Shown here: one piece after another, positions 25,481 to 37,870 of the stretch
How positions within the stretch are numbered: position 1 is the stretch's first letter
Layout of the letters: each line of letters opens with the position of its first letter
DNA from: Cellulomonas persica
Lineage (GTDB): Bacteria > Actinomycetota > Actinomycetes > Actinomycetales > Cellulomonadaceae
Reading direction: 5' to 3'
NCBI RefSeq assembly: GCF_007989825.1
Contig: NZ_BJUA01000002.1
Span: 1 to 64,000, forward strand
DNA: 64,000 nt
The notes under the pieces: generated by a model
Database searches by the model: none
Told to the model about the DNA's origin: nothing
Seen by the model: the letters and a program-made list of their open reading frames with translations, nothing else
Position numbers and translations under genes: made by a program

Positions 25481-27052
25481 GTGACGTCCCAGACTCCGCA
25501 TCCCGCGCTTCCGCGCGAGTTCGAGCACCCCGCGCTCCAGGACCTCGTGGTCCGGGGCCGCACCCACGGCTCGGTCGGTGCCGCTGAGGTCCGTGCGGCG
25601 TGCGAGCAGGCCGGCGTCGAGGACGCCAAGCGCCTCAAGGCCGTCGTCCGTGGTCTGGCCACCGCCGGTGTCACCGTGAGCGACGCCGTCCCGGCTCGCG
25701 TCGCCGCCGCCACCAGCGCCAAGGCCCGCACGACGTCGAAGGCCGCCGTCACGACGGCCGCCAAGCCCGCGAAGGCCGCCACGACCGCGAAGGCGACGGC
25801 CGACGGTGACGCCGCGCCCGCCAAGCCGGCGGCCAAGTCGGCCGCGAAGCCCGCCGCCAAGTCCGCCAAGGCGGCGAGCGCCAAGGCCGCGAAGGTCACC
25901 GACGAGGACGATGTCCCCGCCGACGGCCAGGACATCGAGATCGAGGACGTCGACGTCGCCGAGCTCGAGGACGAGGTCGTCGCGGTCGAGGCCGACGTCG
26001 ACGCCGACGCCGAGTCGGGCGACGACGAGACCGAGACCAAGCCCGCCGCCACCACGGCGCGCGAGGACTCCGAGGACTCGGGCTTCGTCTACTCCGACGC
26101 CGACGACGACGACGCACCCGCGCAGCAGGTCGTCACCGCGGGCGCCACCGCCGACCCGGTCAAGGACTACCTCAAGCAGATCGGCAAGGTCGCGCTCCTC
26201 AACGCCGAGCAGGAGGTCGAGCTCGCCAAGCGCATCGAGGCCGGCCTGTTCGCCGAGGAGCGGCTCAACTCGGGCATCACGCTCGAGCCGAAGGCGCGCC
26301 GTGAGCTCGAGTGGATCGCGCAGGACGGCCGTCGTGCCAAGAACCACCTGCTCGAGGCGAACCTCCGGCTGGTCGTCTCGCTCGCGAAGCGCTACACCGG
26401 CCGCGGCATGCTCTTCCTGGACCTGATCCAGGAGGGCAACCTGGGCCTGATCCGCGCGGTCGAGAAGTTCGACTACACCAAGGGCTACAAGTTCTCGACG
26501 TACGCGACGTGGTGGATCCGCCAGGCCATCACCCGCGCCATGGCCGACCAGGCGCGCACCATCCGCATCCCGGTGCACATGGTCGAGGTCATCAACAAGC
26601 TCGCGCGCGTCCAGCGCCAGATGCTCCAGGACCTGGGCCGCGAGCCCACGCCGGAGGAGCTGGCGAAGGAGCTCGACATGACGCCTGAGAAGGTCGTCGA
26701 GGTCCAGAAGTACGGCCGTGAGCCGATCTCGCTGCACACGCCGCTCGGCGAGGACGGCGACAGCGAGTTCGGCGACCTCATCGAGGACTCCGAGGCTGTC
26801 GTGCCCGCCGACGCCGTGAGCTTCACGCTCCTGCAGGAGCAGCTGCACCAGGTGCTCGACACGCTGAGCGAGCGTGAGGCCGGCGTCGTCTCGATGCGCT
26901 TCGGCCTCACCGACGGTCAGCCCAAGACGCTCGACGAGATCGGCAAGGTCTACGGCGTGACGCGTGAGCGCATCCGCCAGATCGAGTCCAAGACGATGTC
27001 GAAGCTGCGCCACCCGTCGCGCTCGCAGGTCCTGCGCGACTACCTGGACTGA
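25481..27052 (+). CDS. sigA: Principal RNA polymerase sigma factor (SigA/HrdB)
   Basis: The vegetative sigma factor, 523 residues. Residues 1-75 resemble region 1.1. Residues 80-140 are a histone H1-like Ala/Lys/Pro-rich stretch, and 145-215 are strongly acidic, typical of high-GC actinobacteria. Region 1.2 begins [16 protein letters not shown]. Region 2 is [20 protein letters not shown] followed by [19 protein letters not shown], and region 4 is [23 protein letters not shown] 25481 follows AAAGG. A SigR-like element and a TACAAT box lie upstream. Confidence 0.97.
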   Translation: MTSQTPHPALPREFEHPALQDLVVRGRTHGSVGAAEVRAACEQAGVEDAKRLKAVVRGLATAGVTVSDAVPARVAAATSAKARTTSKAAVTTAAKPAKAATTAKATADGDAAPAKPAAKSAAKPAAKSAKAASAKAAKVTDEDDVPADGQDIEIEDVDVAELEDEVVAVEADVDADAESGDDETETKPAATTAREDSEDSGFVYSDADDDDAPAQQVVTAGATADPVKDYLKQIGKVALLNAEQEVELAKRIEAGLFAEERLNSGITLEPKARRELEWIAQDGRRAKNHLLEANLRLVVSLAKRYTGRGMLFLDLIQEGNLGLIRAVEKFDYTKGYKFSTYATWWIRQAITRAMADQARTIRIPVHMVEVINKLARVQRQMLQDLGREPTPEELAKELDMTPEKVVEVQKYGREPISLHTPLGEDGDSEFGDLIEDSEAVVPADAVSFTLLQEQLHQVLDTLSEREAGVVSMRFGLTDGQPKTLDEIGKVYGVTRERIRQIESKTMSKLRHPSRSQVLRDYLD

Positions 27053-27074
27053 CGCGGCCCCGAGCTGGCTCGCG

Positions 27075-27119
27075 CGCGAGAGCCCCCGCCCCTGACGACA
27101 GGGTGCGGAGGCTCTCGCG
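27075..27119 (+). terminator. Terminator after sigA
   Basis: CGCGAGAGCC (27075-27084) pairs perfectly with 27110-27119, with an inner 7-bp continuation broken by one mismatch and one bulge. Confidence 0.75.
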
Positions 27120-27212
27120 TGTGTGATGCGTCGCGTCGCCGCACCCGTGCCGTCGTCGTCCTCGCTCGGCCGCGACGGCTGGTCAGGACGGGAGCGGTCC
27201 CAGGTACGACGA

Positions 27213-27247
27213 GACGAGGCCCGGACCGCAGGGGTCCGGGCCTCGTC
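27213..27247. terminator. Perfect 15-bp terminator hairpin
   Basis: 27213-27227 pairs exactly with 27233-27247, with a 5-nt loop. It serves the minus-strand DUF7455 gene and backs up sigA termination. Confidence 0.75.
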
Positions 27248-27262
27248 GTCGAGGGGAGCGGG

Positions 27263-27478
27263 TCAGCGCATCGCGCCGGCGCCGTGCTCCTCGAGAAGTC
27301 GGTCGGTCTCGTCGTGGACGTGCGTCGCCAGCTCGGCGAACTTCGGCGCGTGCTCGCGCGCGTGGTGCGCGCAGAACAGGAGCTCACCCACGGGGAGCAC
27401 CACGCGGACGTAGGCCTGGGCGCCGCAACGGTCGCAGCGGTCGGCTGCGGTGAGCGGTTCGGTCGTTGTCGCTGTCAC
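27263..27478 (-). CDS. DUF7455-type small zinc-binding protein
   Basis: A 71-residue protein, TATTTEPLTAADRCDRCGAQ at the start. Cys-x2-Cys followed by CAHHAREH suggests a zinc ribbon. Similar proteins are found next to sigA/parE in many actinobacteria; function unknown. GTG 27478 was chosen because the conserved family sequence begins there; the open frame runs 40 codons further upstream without homology-like character. Confidence 0.85.
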   Translation of the reverse strand: MTATTTEPLTAADRCDRCGAQAYVRVVLPVGELLFCAHHAREHAPKFAELATHVHDETDRLLEEHGAGAMR

Positions 27479-27550
27479 ATCCCCATACAACCATCCGTCT
27501 GCCGAATCCATCCTCTCGGGAGCGGGTGGTTCGCTGTCCGCGTACGGAAA

Positions 27551-27568
27551 CGTCACACGATCGTGACG
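27551..27568. promoter_or_regulatory. Inverted repeat in the DUF7455-parE divergent region
   Basis: CGTCAC-N6-GTGACG, with the spacer ACGATC. A candidate operator between two divergent promoters, with no known regulator. Confidence 0.3.
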
Positions 27569-27681
27569 CACCTGACATGCAAGGGACCTTCGGCGCACCT
27601 CAGGTGGGCCTTCACGTCGCGGGGCGCGAACCGGTGCGCGTGGTCACGGCATGGCTCGCGGGCTGCGGGGGTGGGCGCAGC

Positions 27682-27687
27682 TACCAT
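27682..27687 (+). promoter_or_regulatory. Minus-10 box TACCAT of a leaderless parE promoter
   Basis: TACCAT ends 7 nt before the parE GTG and there is no ribosome site. Confidence 0.55.
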
Positions 27688-27694
27688 CTCACGC

Positions 27695-29824
<2,130 letters not shown>

Positions 29825-29897
29825 CGGCAGCCGCGCACCTGCGGCGGCAGACGAAATGGCGTTGCCGTCGCCGGGTCCGCCACGGAGCATGTGCACC

Positions 29898-30938
29898 ATG
29901 TCTGTCTCCGAGCCCACGACCCTGAGCCCGATCGCCGAGCGGGCCCAGGCGCCCGCCGAGGTCCGTCTGCCGTCGGCCGACCACGGCCTGACCTGGCGAC
30001 CCCTGTCGGTGGCTGACGTCCCGGACCTGACGAGCCTGCTGGGACGCATCGAGGAGGCCGACGCGGAGCCGTTCCGCACCTCGCCGGAGGAGGTCGCCGA
30101 GAAGTTCGACGGCGACTGGAAGGACCCGGCGCGCGACACGCTCGGCGGCGTCGACGACTCGGGCGTGCTGCGGGCGTGGGCGCAGGTGACGCAGCCGCCC
30201 GGTGACACGACGGTCGTGCGCGCGTTCCTCGAGGGCGGCGTCGACCCGCAGTGGCGGGGCCGGGGGATCGGGCGTGAGGTGCTCGCGTGGGAGCTCGACC
30301 GTGCGCGCCAGGTCCTGGCGGCGACCGGCAAGGACGTGCCGGGCCGGATCGGGGCGTACGCGTCCGAGCAGACGACGAGCGCGCTCGCGCTGCTCCGTGC
30401 GTGCGGGCTCACGCCGATCCGCTACTACTCGGACCTGCACCGTCCGCTGGAGACCGACCTGCCGGACGTCCCGGTCCCCGCGGGTGTGCAGATCGTCGGG
30501 TGGAGCGAGGAGCGCGACGAGGAGGTCCGGCTCGCGCACAACGAGGCGTTCGCGTCGCACTGGGGGAGCGAACCGCAGACCGCCGAGTCGTGGCGCAGCG
30601 GCCGTAGCCACTTCGCGCCGCAGTGGAGCCTGGTCGCGCTGGACGAGGCGACGGGCGAGGTCGCGGGCTACCTGCTCACGGGCCGGTACGAGCAGGACTG
30701 GGAGATCGCGGGCCACAGCTCGGGGTACGTCGAGCTGCTGGGTGTCCGCCCGGCGTGGCGACGTCGCGGCATCGCCCCTGCGCTGCTCGCAGCGGTGATG
30801 CGGCGCCTGCACGCCGACGGCATCCAGTACGCGGAGCTGGGGGTCGACACCGAGAACCTGTCCGGTGCGCTCGGGCTCTACACCTCGCTCGGCTTCACGC
30901 CGTTCTACCGGTCGACGCTGTTCACGATCGAGCTCTGA
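29898..30938 (+). CDS. Tandem GNAT-family N-acetyltransferase
   Basis: A 346-residue protein with two acetyltransferase folds. The first has the acetyl-CoA loop VDPQWRGRGIGREVLAWEL near residue 115; the second has LGVRPAWRRRGIAPALLAAV near residue 280 and ends GALGLYTSLGFTPFYRSTLF. The two-domain plan recalls mycothiol synthase MshD, but I cannot assign the substrate. An ATG at 29889 would add three residues. It is alone between parE and the YhhN gene. Confidence 0.88.
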   Translation: MSVSEPTTLSPIAERAQAPAEVRLPSADHGLTWRPLSVADVPDLTSLLGRIEEADAEPFRTSPEEVAEKFDGDWKDPARDTLGGVDDSGVLRAWAQVTQPPGDTTVVRAFLEGGVDPQWRGRGIGREVLAWELDRARQVLAATGKDVPGRIGAYASEQTTSALALLRACGLTPIRYYSDLHRPLETDLPDVPVPAGVQIVGWSEERDEEVRLAHNEAFASHWGSEPQTAESWRSGRSHFAPQWSLVALDEATGEVAGYLLTGRYEQDWEIAGHSSGYVELLGVRPAWRRRGIAPALLAAVMRRLHADGIQYAELGVDTENLSGALGLYTSLGFTPFYRSTLFTIEL

Positions 30939-31033
30939 CGGGGAGGTTCGCCCGGCACGGTCGGGCGCACGGGCGTCGCGACGGCCGTCCACCCGTCGGC
31001 GGGGCAGCGTCGCCGGGCCCCTGGGCTGCGGGA

Positions 31034-31039
31034 TAGCAT
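31034..31039 (+). promoter_or_regulatory. Minus-10 box TAGCAT of the YhhN gene
   Basis: TAGCAT would start a leader of about 60 nt holding two hairpins: CGGCGGAC/GTCCGCCG near 31046-31066 and GCCGGC-ATGC-GCCGGC near 31076-31091, before the GGAAGGA ribosome site. Confidence 0.35.
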
Positions 31040-31104
31040 CACGGCCGGCGGACGACGAGGTCCGCCGTCTCGCTGCCGGCATGCGCCGGCGGGAAGGACG
31101 CCCG

Positions 31105-31860
31105 ATGCACTCGTCTGCTGCGGTGCGGCGGTGGTCGATCGGTTACGGCGTGCTCGTCGCGGCGCATCTCGGCGCCCTGCTCGCGGGCGCCGACGACCTC
31201 GCCGACGTCACGCAGTGCCTCCTCATGCCCGTCCTGGCCGGGGTGCTCTGGACGGCGACGCGCTGGCCGCGCGGGCACACGGTGACCTGGGCGTTCGGCG
31301 CGCTCGCCGCGTCGTTCCTCGGGGACGCCGTGCCCCGGCTGCTCGACGGCGACGCCGCGTTCCTCGCGATGGTCGGGTGCTTCCTGCTGGCCCAGGTGTC
31401 GTACGTCGTCGCGTTCGCCCCGCGGGCGCGCCGCAGCGTCGTGCGGACCCGGCCTGCGTGGCTCGTCGTCTACGGCGCGGTGCTGGTCGGTCTCGTCGCG
31501 CTGTGCGCGCCGCACGCCGGGACCCTCCTGGTGCCGGTCGCGGTGTACGGCGGGGTGCTCACCGCGATGGCGGTGCTCGCGACCGGGCTCGGGCGTCTGG
31601 GCGCGATCGGAGGTGCGGTGTTCCTGCTGTCCGACGCGCTCATCGCCCTCGCCCGGTTCGTGCCGGGCTGGGACCTGCCCGGGCAGGGCGTCGCGGTCAT
31701 GCTCACGTACGCCGTCGGCCAGGCGCTCCTGGTGGCGGCCGTCGCGTCCGACAACCGCGCGCGACGACGCGCCCGCCCGACGACGCTCGCCGTGCGCACA
31801 CCGACGACGACGCGCGACAACGTGGTCGCGTTCGTCGCCGTGCGTCGCGTCGGGGTGTGA
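31105..31860 (+). CDS. YhhN/TMEM86-family membrane protein (lysoplasmalogenase-like)
   Basis: A 251-residue integral membrane protein with about seven to eight helices. Family features include ASFLGDAVPRLL, with an acidic residue in the membrane, and AVFLLSDALIALARFV near the C-terminus. Vertebrate members hydrolyse lysoplasmalogens; the bacterial substrate is uncertain. ATG 31105 follows GGAAGGA. It is convergent with parC, 15 bp apart. Confidence 0.85.
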   Translation: MHSSAAVRRWSIGYGVLVAAHLGALLAGADDLADVTQCLLMPVLAGVLWTATRWPRGHTVTWAFGALAASFLGDAVPRLLDGDAAFLAMVGCFLLAQVSYVVAFAPRARRSVVRTRPAWLVVYGAVLVGLVALCAPHAGTLLVPVAVYGGVLTAMAVLATGLGRLGAIGGAVFLLSDALIALARFVPGWDLPGQGVAVMLTYAVGQALLVAAVASDNRARRRARPTTLAVRTPTTTRDNVVAFVAVRRVGV

Positions 31861-31875
31861 GCGCGTCGAGGCCGA

Positions 31876-34362
31876 CTAGCCGATCGCGTGCAGCGGCGCG
31901 TGCAGCGCCGTGCCCGACATGTCGCGACGCGGGTCGAGCTCGGGCAGGTCGATGGGTTGACCCGCCGAGCCGCACGCCCACGCGGGCGCGGCACCCACCC
32001 ACGCGAGGATCAGCGCGTCCTCACCCTTGAGGAACCGGTGCGAGCGCACGCCGCCCGTCGCGCGGCCCTTGCCGGGGAAGACCTCGAACGGGGAGACCTT
32101 CGCCGAGCCGGCCTGCGTGCCGGGCAGCGCGGTCGACGAGCCGGACACGGTCACGACGACCGCGTCGCCGACCCGCGCCGCCGGGACGCCCGCGAACGCG
32201 ACGACCCGCTGACCCGCCGCGAGCTTGATGCCGGCCATGCCGCCCGCGGCACGGCCCTGCGGCCGGACCTGCGCGGCGCCGAAGTGCAGCAGCGAGGAGT
32301 CCGACGAGACCAGCACGAGCTCGTCGTCGTCGGTGACCTGCGTCGCGCCGACCACCTCGTCGCCGTCCTTGAGCGCGACGACCTCCCACGCGTCCCGGTT
32401 GCCGGGCACGTCGCCCGCGGTCACGCGCTTCACGACGCCCTGCGCGGTCGCGAGCGCGAGCGTCGGGGCGTCCGCGGCGAGCGACGCGAGGGCGACGACG
32501 CGCTCGCCGGGCTCGAGCGTGACGACCTCGCTGAGCGGCACGCCGCCGCCGAGCGACGGTGCGCCGTGCGCGGGCGGCAGCGCGGGCAGGTCGAGCATCG
32601 GGATCCGCACCATGCGGCCGCGGGACGTGACGGCTCCGATCTCCGCGCGCGTCGTCGTCGCGACCACGGACGCCAGGACGTCGTGCTTGGCCCGGCGCGT
32701 GTCCGGCGTCCGCTCGATCGGCTCGTCGGTCGCGGTGCGCGCGAGCAGACCCGTGCCGGACAGGAGGGCGAAGCACGGCGTGTCGGCGATCTCGAGCGTG
32801 ACCGCGGCGCCGCGCGACGAGCCCTTCGCCGCGGGCGCCCCGGTCACCGCGGACCCGCCCGCGGACTCGAGCAGGATCGTGCGTCGCGGCGTGCCGTACG
32901 TGGCCGCGACCTGCGCCATCTCGTCGGAGACCAGCGTGCGCAGCGTGACGTCGTCACCGAGGACCGCGCGCAGCTCGTCGATCTCGGCCTCGAGCTGCTC
33001 CTTCTCGCGCTCGAGCTCGAGGCGGGAGAACTTCGTCAGGCGGCGCAGGCGCAGCTCGAGGATGTACTCGGCCTGCGGCTCCGACAGGTCGAAGACCGAG
33101 CGCAGGCGCGAGCGTGCCGCCTCCGCGTCGTCGGACGTGCGGATGACCTGGATGACCTCGTCGATGTCGAGGATCGCGACGAGCAGGCCCTCGACCAGGT
33201 GCAGGCGCTCGAGACGCTTGTCCAGCCGGAACTGCGAGCGGCGTCGCACGACCGAGAGCCGGTGGTCGACCCACACGACGAGCAGCTCGCGCAGGCCGAG
33301 CGTGCGGGGCTGGCCGTCGACGAGCGCGACGTTGTTGATCGAGAACGAGTCCTCGAGCGGCGTCGCGCGGTAGAGCTGCTCGAGCACCGCGTCCGGGTCG
33401 AAGCCGGACTTGACCTCGATCACGAGACGCAGGCCGTGCGCGCGGTCGGTCAGGTCGACCGCGTCGGCGATGCCGGAGAGCTTCTTGGACTGCACGCCCT
33501 CCTTGATCTTCTCGATGACCTTCTCCGGGCCGACCATGTACGGCAGCTCGGTGATGACGATGCCCTTGCGGCGCGCCGTGACGTTCTCGATGCGGGCGGT
33601 CGCGCGCGTGCGGAACGCCCCGCGTCCGGTCCGGTACGCGTCGCGCACGCCGTCCAGCCCGACGATCTTGCCGCCCGTGGGCAGGTCCGGCCCGGGCACG
33701 AACCGCACCAGGTCCTCGAGCGTCGCGTCGGGGTGCATGACGAGGTGGCGGGCCGCGGCGACGACCTCGACGAGGTTGTGCGGCGCCATGTTCGTCGCCA
33801 TGCCGACCGCGATGCCGGCCGCGCCGTTGACCAGGAGGTTCGGGATGGCCGACGGCAGCACGTCGGGCTGCTGCAGCTTGTTGTCGTAGTTGGGCACGAA
33901 GTCGACGACGTCCTCGTCGAGGTCCGTGGTCATCGCCATGGCGGCGGGGGCCAGGCGCGCCTCGGTGTAGCGCGGGGCAGCGGGGCCGTCGTCGAGCGAG
34001 CCGAAGTTGCCGTGCCCGTCCACGAGCGGCAGACGCAGGCTGAACGGCTGTGCGAGGCGCACCATCGCGTCGTAGATCGCGGAGTCGCCGTGCGGGTGCA
34101 GCTTGCCCATGACCTCGCCGACGACGCGCGCCGACTTCACGTACGGGCGGTCCGGGCGCAGGCCCATGTCGGACATCTGGAAGAGGATGCGCCGCTGCAC
34201 GGGCTTGAGGCCGTCCCGCGCGTCGGGCAGCGCACGCGCGTATATGACCGAGTAGGCGTACTCGAGGAACGAGCCCTCCATCTCGGTCGCGACGTCGATG
34301 TCGACGATCCGCTCGACGAGGTCGTCGGGCGGCAGGTTCGGGGTCGCGGGGCGACGCGCCAT
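31876..34362 (-). CDS. parC: DNA topoisomerase IV subunit A
   Basis: Cleavage subunit of the type IIA topoisomerase, 828 residues. The N-terminal core has [18 protein letters not shown], a quinolone-site region [16 protein letters not shown], and the catalytic Tyr in [13 protein letters not shown] GyrA-box Q(R/K)RGGKG is not visible, so this is a ParC type rather than gyrase A. The C-terminal half (about 510-800) shows beta-pinwheel blades (for example [15 protein letters not shown]). Stop TAG; the strand is opposite to parE. Confidence 0.94.
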   Translation of the reverse strand: MARRPATPNLPPDDLVERIVDIDVATEMEGSFLEYAYSVIYARALPDARDGLKPVQRRILFQMSDMGLRPDRPYVKSARVVGEVMGKLHPHGDSAIYDAMVRLAQPFSLRLPLVDGHGNFGSLDDGPAAPRYTEARLAPAAMAMTTDLDEDVVDFVPNYDNKLQQPDVLPSAIPNLLVNGAAGIAVGMATNMAPHNLVEVVAAARHLVMHPDATLEDLVRFVPGPDLPTGGKIVGLDGVRDAYRTGRGAFRTRATARIENVTARRKGIVITELPYMVGPEKVIEKIKEGVQSKKLSGIADAVDLTDRAHGLRLVIEVKSGFDPDAVLEQLYRATPLEDSFSINNVALVDGQPRTLGLRELLVVWVDHRLSVVRRRSQFRLDKRLERLHLVEGLLVAILDIDEVIQVIRTSDDAEAARSRLRSVFDLSEPQAEYILELRLRRLTKFSRLELEREKEQLEAEIDELRAVLGDDVTLRTLVSDEMAQVAATYGTPRRTILLESAGGSAVTGAPAAKGSSRGAAVTLEIADTPCFALLSGTGLLARTATDEPIERTPDTRRAKHDVLASVVATTTRAEIGAVTSRGRMVRIPMLDLPALPPAHGAPSLGGGVPLSEVVTLEPGERVVALASLAADAPTLALATAQGVVKRVTAGDVPGNRDAWEVVALKDGDEVVGATQVTDDDELVLVSSDSSLLHFGAAQVRPQGRAAGGMAGIKLAAGQRVVAFAGVPAARVGDAVVVTVSGSSTALPGTQAGSAKVSPFEVFPGKGRATGGVRSHRFLKGEDALILAWVGAAPAWACGSAGQPIDLPELDPRRDMSGTALHAPLHAIG

Positions 34363-34450
34363 GCGGGGCTGCTCCTCGGGTGCTGCGGTCGTGGTGCCGG
34401 CCCATTCTCGCCCGCGGGCGGGGTGCGACGTGCCAGGCGCGCGGGATCGC

Positions 34451-34456
34451 TAGCCT
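34451..34456 (+). promoter_or_regulatory. Minus-10 box TAGCCT of a leaderless promoter
   Basis: TAGCCT ends 6 nt before the ATG of the Pat-like gene. Confidence 0.55.
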
Positions 34457-34462
34457 GACGGC

Positions 34463-37222
34463 ATGGACGACGCGACCCGCGACGACGCGGACGCCGCCTA
34501 TCCGGCGGGCTGGGAGGCCGACGTCGTCCTGCTCGACGGGGCGACGACGCACATCCGTCCGATCAGGCCGCAGGACGCCGACGCGCTGCAGGCGTTCCAC
34601 GTCGCCCAGTCCGAGCGCTCGACCTACCTGCGCTTCTTCGCGCACCTCGAGCGGCTGCCCGAGCGCGACCTGCACCGGCTCGTGCACGTCGACCACACCG
34701 ACCGCGTCGCGCTCGTCGCCACCGCGGACGACGACGGGCCGCAGGGCTACCGGATCATCGGCGTCGCGCGGTACGACCGGGTCGACGAGGACGAGGCCGA
34801 GGTCGCGTTCAACATCGCGGACGCGCAGCAGGGCCGCGGGCTGGGCTCGGTGCTGCTGGAGCACCTCGCCGCGGCCGCGCGCGAGCGTGGCGTCCGTCGC
34901 TTCGTCGCCGAGGTGCTGCCGCAGAACGGCCGCATGATCTCGGTGTTCCGCGACGCGGGGTACGAGGTGCGCCAGCACGCCGAGGACGGCGTGGTCTCGC
35001 TCGCGTTCGACATCGACCCGACGGACCGGTCGCTGGCCGTGATGGCCGACCGCGAGCACCGCGCCGAGGCGCGGTCGATGCGCGCGGTGCTCGGGGCACG
35101 CTCGGTGCTCGTCGTCGGACCGGTGCTGCCCGGCGCGCCGCCGCCTCGCACGCTGCACCTCGGCATGGCGCGCGCGGTGCTCGCGCACCTCGCCCTCGCC
35201 GACCCGCAGGTGCGGGTGCAGTCGGTCGGCACGGACCCCGTTCCCGACGCCGACGCGACCGGGGCGGCCGACCTCGACGAGCGGGCGCGGGCCGCCGCTG
35301 TGGCGGCGGCGTTCGAGGGCGTCGTCGGGCCCGTGGACCTCGCGGTGCTCGCCGTCCCGGCGCAGTACGCGCCCGCGGTGGTGCGCGCGATCGCGCCCAC
35401 GGGTGCGCGTGCCGTGGTGCTGATGACCGCGGGCTTCGCCGAGACCGGGCCCGAGGGGCTCGCGCTGCAGCGCGCGGTGCTCGCCGCGGCGCATCGCACG
35501 GGGATGCGCCTGATCGGTCCCGCTTCCTACGGGATCGTCTCGCTCGGGCAGGACGGCGCGCTCAACGCCTCGCTCGCCGACGAGCTGCCGGCGCCCGGCC
35601 GACTCGGGCTGTTCAGCCAGTCGGCGGCCCTCGCGGTGCCCCTGCTCGACGCGGCGCGGCGGCGCGGGCTCGGGCTGGCCGAGTTCGTCTCGGCCGGGCA
35701 CCGCGCGGACGTCTCGGGCAACGACCTCATGCAGTTCTGGGCCGACGACGAGGGCACCGACGTGGTCGGGCTGTACCTGGAGTCGATCGGCAACCCGCGC
35801 AAGTTCTCGCGCGTCGCGCGGCGCCTCGCGCTCATCAAGCCCGTGATCGTCCTGACCGCGGGCCGGTCGGGGCAGGTCGTCCCTCCCGGGCACGCCGTGC
35901 GCCCCACGCAGGCGCCCGGGCGCGCGGTCGACGAGCTCATGCGGCAGTCGGGTGTGATCCGGGTCGAGAACACCCACCAGATGTTCGACGTCGCACAGGT
36001 CCTTGCGCTGCAGCCGCTGCCCGCGGGACGCCGTGTGGCGGTCGTCGCGAGCTCGTCGTCGGGCGCGACGTTCGTCGCGGAGGCCGCCGCGACGGCGGGG
36101 CTGGTCGTCGCCGGGGCGCAGGTGCTGCCCGAGGACGCGGACGACGAGACCGCCGAGGCGCTCGTGCGGGAGGTCCTGCGGGAGCCCGACGTGGACGTCG
36201 TGATCGTCGTGCGCATCCCGATCGTCGGGGCACCGGACCCGCGGTTCGGGCGGGTGGTCGCGCGCGCCGCGGCGGACAGCGGCAAGACCGTCGTCGCGTG
36301 CGTGCTGGGGCTGCGCGGCGTGACCGACGAGCTGACCGCGCCGGGACCGGACGGCGAGCCGCGCACGGTGCCCGCGTACGCGACACCCGAGGACGCCGCG
36401 CTCGCGCTCGGCCACGCGGCTCGCTACGCGACGTGGCGCTCGCGGGACCACGGGCGGCCGTTGCACCCCGAGGGCGCCGACCTGCGCCGCGCAGCGCGCC
36501 TCGTGCGCGGGTGGCTCACCGGCTCGGCGCAGGTCGTGCTGACGCCCGAGCAGGCAGGCGAGCTGCTCGCCGCGGTCGGGGTGCACGTGCTGGCCTCGAC
36601 GCCCGCGCACGACGCGGACGAGGCCGCCGCGGCCGCGCGCGCGATCGGGTACCCCGTCGCGCTCAAGACGACCGCACCCGCGCTGCGGCACCGGGCGGAC
36701 CTGGGCGGGATCCGGCTCGACGTGGCCGACGAGGCCGAGCTGCGCGCCGACGTCGCCGAGGTGCTCGCGCTCGCCGCCGAGCACCGGCCCGAACCCGGGG
36801 CCGCGCCGCTCGAGGTCCAGGCGATGGCGCCGCGCGGCTCCTCGTGCGTCGTGCGTTCGGTCGAGGACCCGCTCTACGGCCCGGTCATCAGCGTCGGGCT
36901 CGCGGGCGACGCGTCCGACCTGCTCGGCGACGTCGCCTACGGGATCCCGCCGCTGACGGACGTCGACGTCGCCGACCTGGTCCGCGCTCCCCGCGCCGCG
37001 CCGCGGCTGTTCGGCTACCGCGGGCTGCCCCCGCTCGACGTCGCCGCGCTCGAGGACGTGGTCGCACGGGTCGCGGTGCTGTCCGACGCGCTGCCCGAGG
37101 TCCGTAGCCTCGAGCTCAACCCGGTGGTCGTCGCCGAACGCGGTGCGGTCGCGCTCGCGGCGCGCGTCACCCTCGCGCACGCGGACCGCGCGGACAACAC
37201 GCGCCGGCTGCAGCGCACGTGA
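34463..37222 (+). CDS. Pat-type protein acetyltransferase, N-terminal GNAT plus acyl-CoA synthetase-like region
   Basis: A 919-residue multidomain protein. Residues about 30-190 form a GNAT domain with the acetyl-CoA loop AQQGRGLGSVLLEHLA. Residues 205-330 are a CoA-binding Rossmann region, 340-650 a succinyl-CoA-ligase-like flavodoxin pair (LFSQSAALAVPLLDAA), and 690-915 an ATP-grasp domain (GYPVALKTTAPALRHRADLG). This is the type II order (GNAT first), as in Streptomyces PatA, which acetylates acyl-CoA synthetases at lysine. Substrate proteins are not predictable here. Leaderless promoter. Confidence 0.9.
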   Translation: MDDATRDDADAAYPAGWEADVVLLDGATTHIRPIRPQDADALQAFHVAQSERSTYLRFFAHLERLPERDLHRLVHVDHTDRVALVATADDDGPQGYRIIGVARYDRVDEDEAEVAFNIADAQQGRGLGSVLLEHLAAAARERGVRRFVAEVLPQNGRMISVFRDAGYEVRQHAEDGVVSLAFDIDPTDRSLAVMADREHRAEARSMRAVLGARSVLVVGPVLPGAPPPRTLHLGMARAVLAHLALADPQVRVQSVGTDPVPDADATGAADLDERARAAAVAAAFEGVVGPVDLAVLAVPAQYAPAVVRAIAPTGARAVVLMTAGFAETGPEGLALQRAVLAAAHRTGMRLIGPASYGIVSLGQDGALNASLADELPAPGRLGLFSQSAALAVPLLDAARRRGLGLAEFVSAGHRADVSGNDLMQFWADDEGTDVVGLYLESIGNPRKFSRVARRLALIKPVIVLTAGRSGQVVPPGHAVRPTQAPGRAVDELMRQSGVIRVENTHQMFDVAQVLALQPLPAGRRVAVVASSSSGATFVAEAAATAGLVVAGAQVLPEDADDETAEALVREVLREPDVDVVIVVRIPIVGAPDPRFGRVVARAAADSGKTVVACVLGLRGVTDELTAPGPDGEPRTVPAYATPEDAALALGHAARYATWRSRDHGRPLHPEGADLRRAARLVRGWLTGSAQVVLTPEQAGELLAAVGVHVLASTPAHDADEAAAAARAIGYPVALKTTAPALRHRADLGGIRLDVADEAELRADVAEVLALAAEHRPEPGAAPLEVQAMAPRGSSCVVRSVEDPLYGPVISVGLAGDASDLLGDVAYGIPPLTDVDVADLVRAPRAAPRLFGYRGLPPLDVAALEDVVARVAVLSDALPEVRSLELNPVVVAERGAVALAARVTLAHADRADNTRRLQRT

Positions 37223-37296
37223 GCGTGACGCCACGCTCTCCACAACGTGACGGACGAGGCTGGGGCCGAGCACCCCGGCGGTGGGAGGATGGGCAG

Positions 37297-37869
37297 ATGC
37301 CCGCAGCTGCTCGCTCCTTGCACGAGGACCTGTACCGCGCCGGTTACTACCCCGAGCTCGTCGCCGACGTGCTGGAGGTCGCCCTGGCCGACGAACCCGT
37401 GGTGGCCCACCTCGTGCACCCCGAGACCACGTTCGACTCCGCCGAGGTGCGCCGCCACGTCACGGTGCTCGTGCTGACACCGACCCGCCTGGTCTGCGCG
37501 CACGTCGACGACCACCCTGCGGACTCCGAGCACCCGTCGTCGGCCGCGTCCGCGACCACCGAGTCCGTCCCGCTGGCCGAGCTGCGCTCTGTCGTGCTCA
37601 CCCACCTCGTCGAGCGGCCCGAGCGGCACGAGCCCGGCAAGGCAGCGCTCGAGCTCACGCTCGCGATCGGGTGGGGTGCGGTCTCGCGCGTCGACCTCGA
37701 GCCCGCGACGTGCGGCGACCCCGCGTGCGAGGCGGACCACGGCCTGACCGGGACGCTCGCACCCGACGACGTCGTGGTGCGCGTCAGCGCCGCGGCCGAG
37801 GGGGCCGACTCGGTGCGCGCGGCGACCGAGTTCGCACGCGCGCTCTCGGCCGCGAGCGCACGGCGCTGA
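37297..37869 (+). CDS. DUF5998-family protein
   Basis: A 190-residue conserved hypothetical protein. It begins AARSLHEDLYRAGYYPELVADVLEVALADE, contains TRLVCAHVDDHP and LTLAIGWGAVSRVDLEPATC, and ends in an acidic/Ala-rich region. Two cysteines (CGDPAC) could bind metal. No function is known to me. ATG 37297 follows GGGAGGA. It is followed after 1 bp by the phosphodiesterase gene, so the two are probably cotranscribed. Confidence 0.85.
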   Translation: MPAAARSLHEDLYRAGYYPELVADVLEVALADEPVVAHLVHPETTFDSAEVRRHVTVLVLTPTRLVCAHVDDHPADSEHPSSAASATTESVPLAELRSVVLTHLVERPERHEPGKAALELTLAIGWGAVSRVDLEPATCGDPACEADHGLTGTLAPDDVVVRVSAAAEGADSVRAATEFARALSAASARR

Positions 37870-37870
37870 C

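Noticed and set aside
32954..37273. 1439-residue minus-strand open frame
   Set aside because: Shadow frame opposite the Pat-like gene and inside parC; Arg/His/Gly-biased composition without any domain.
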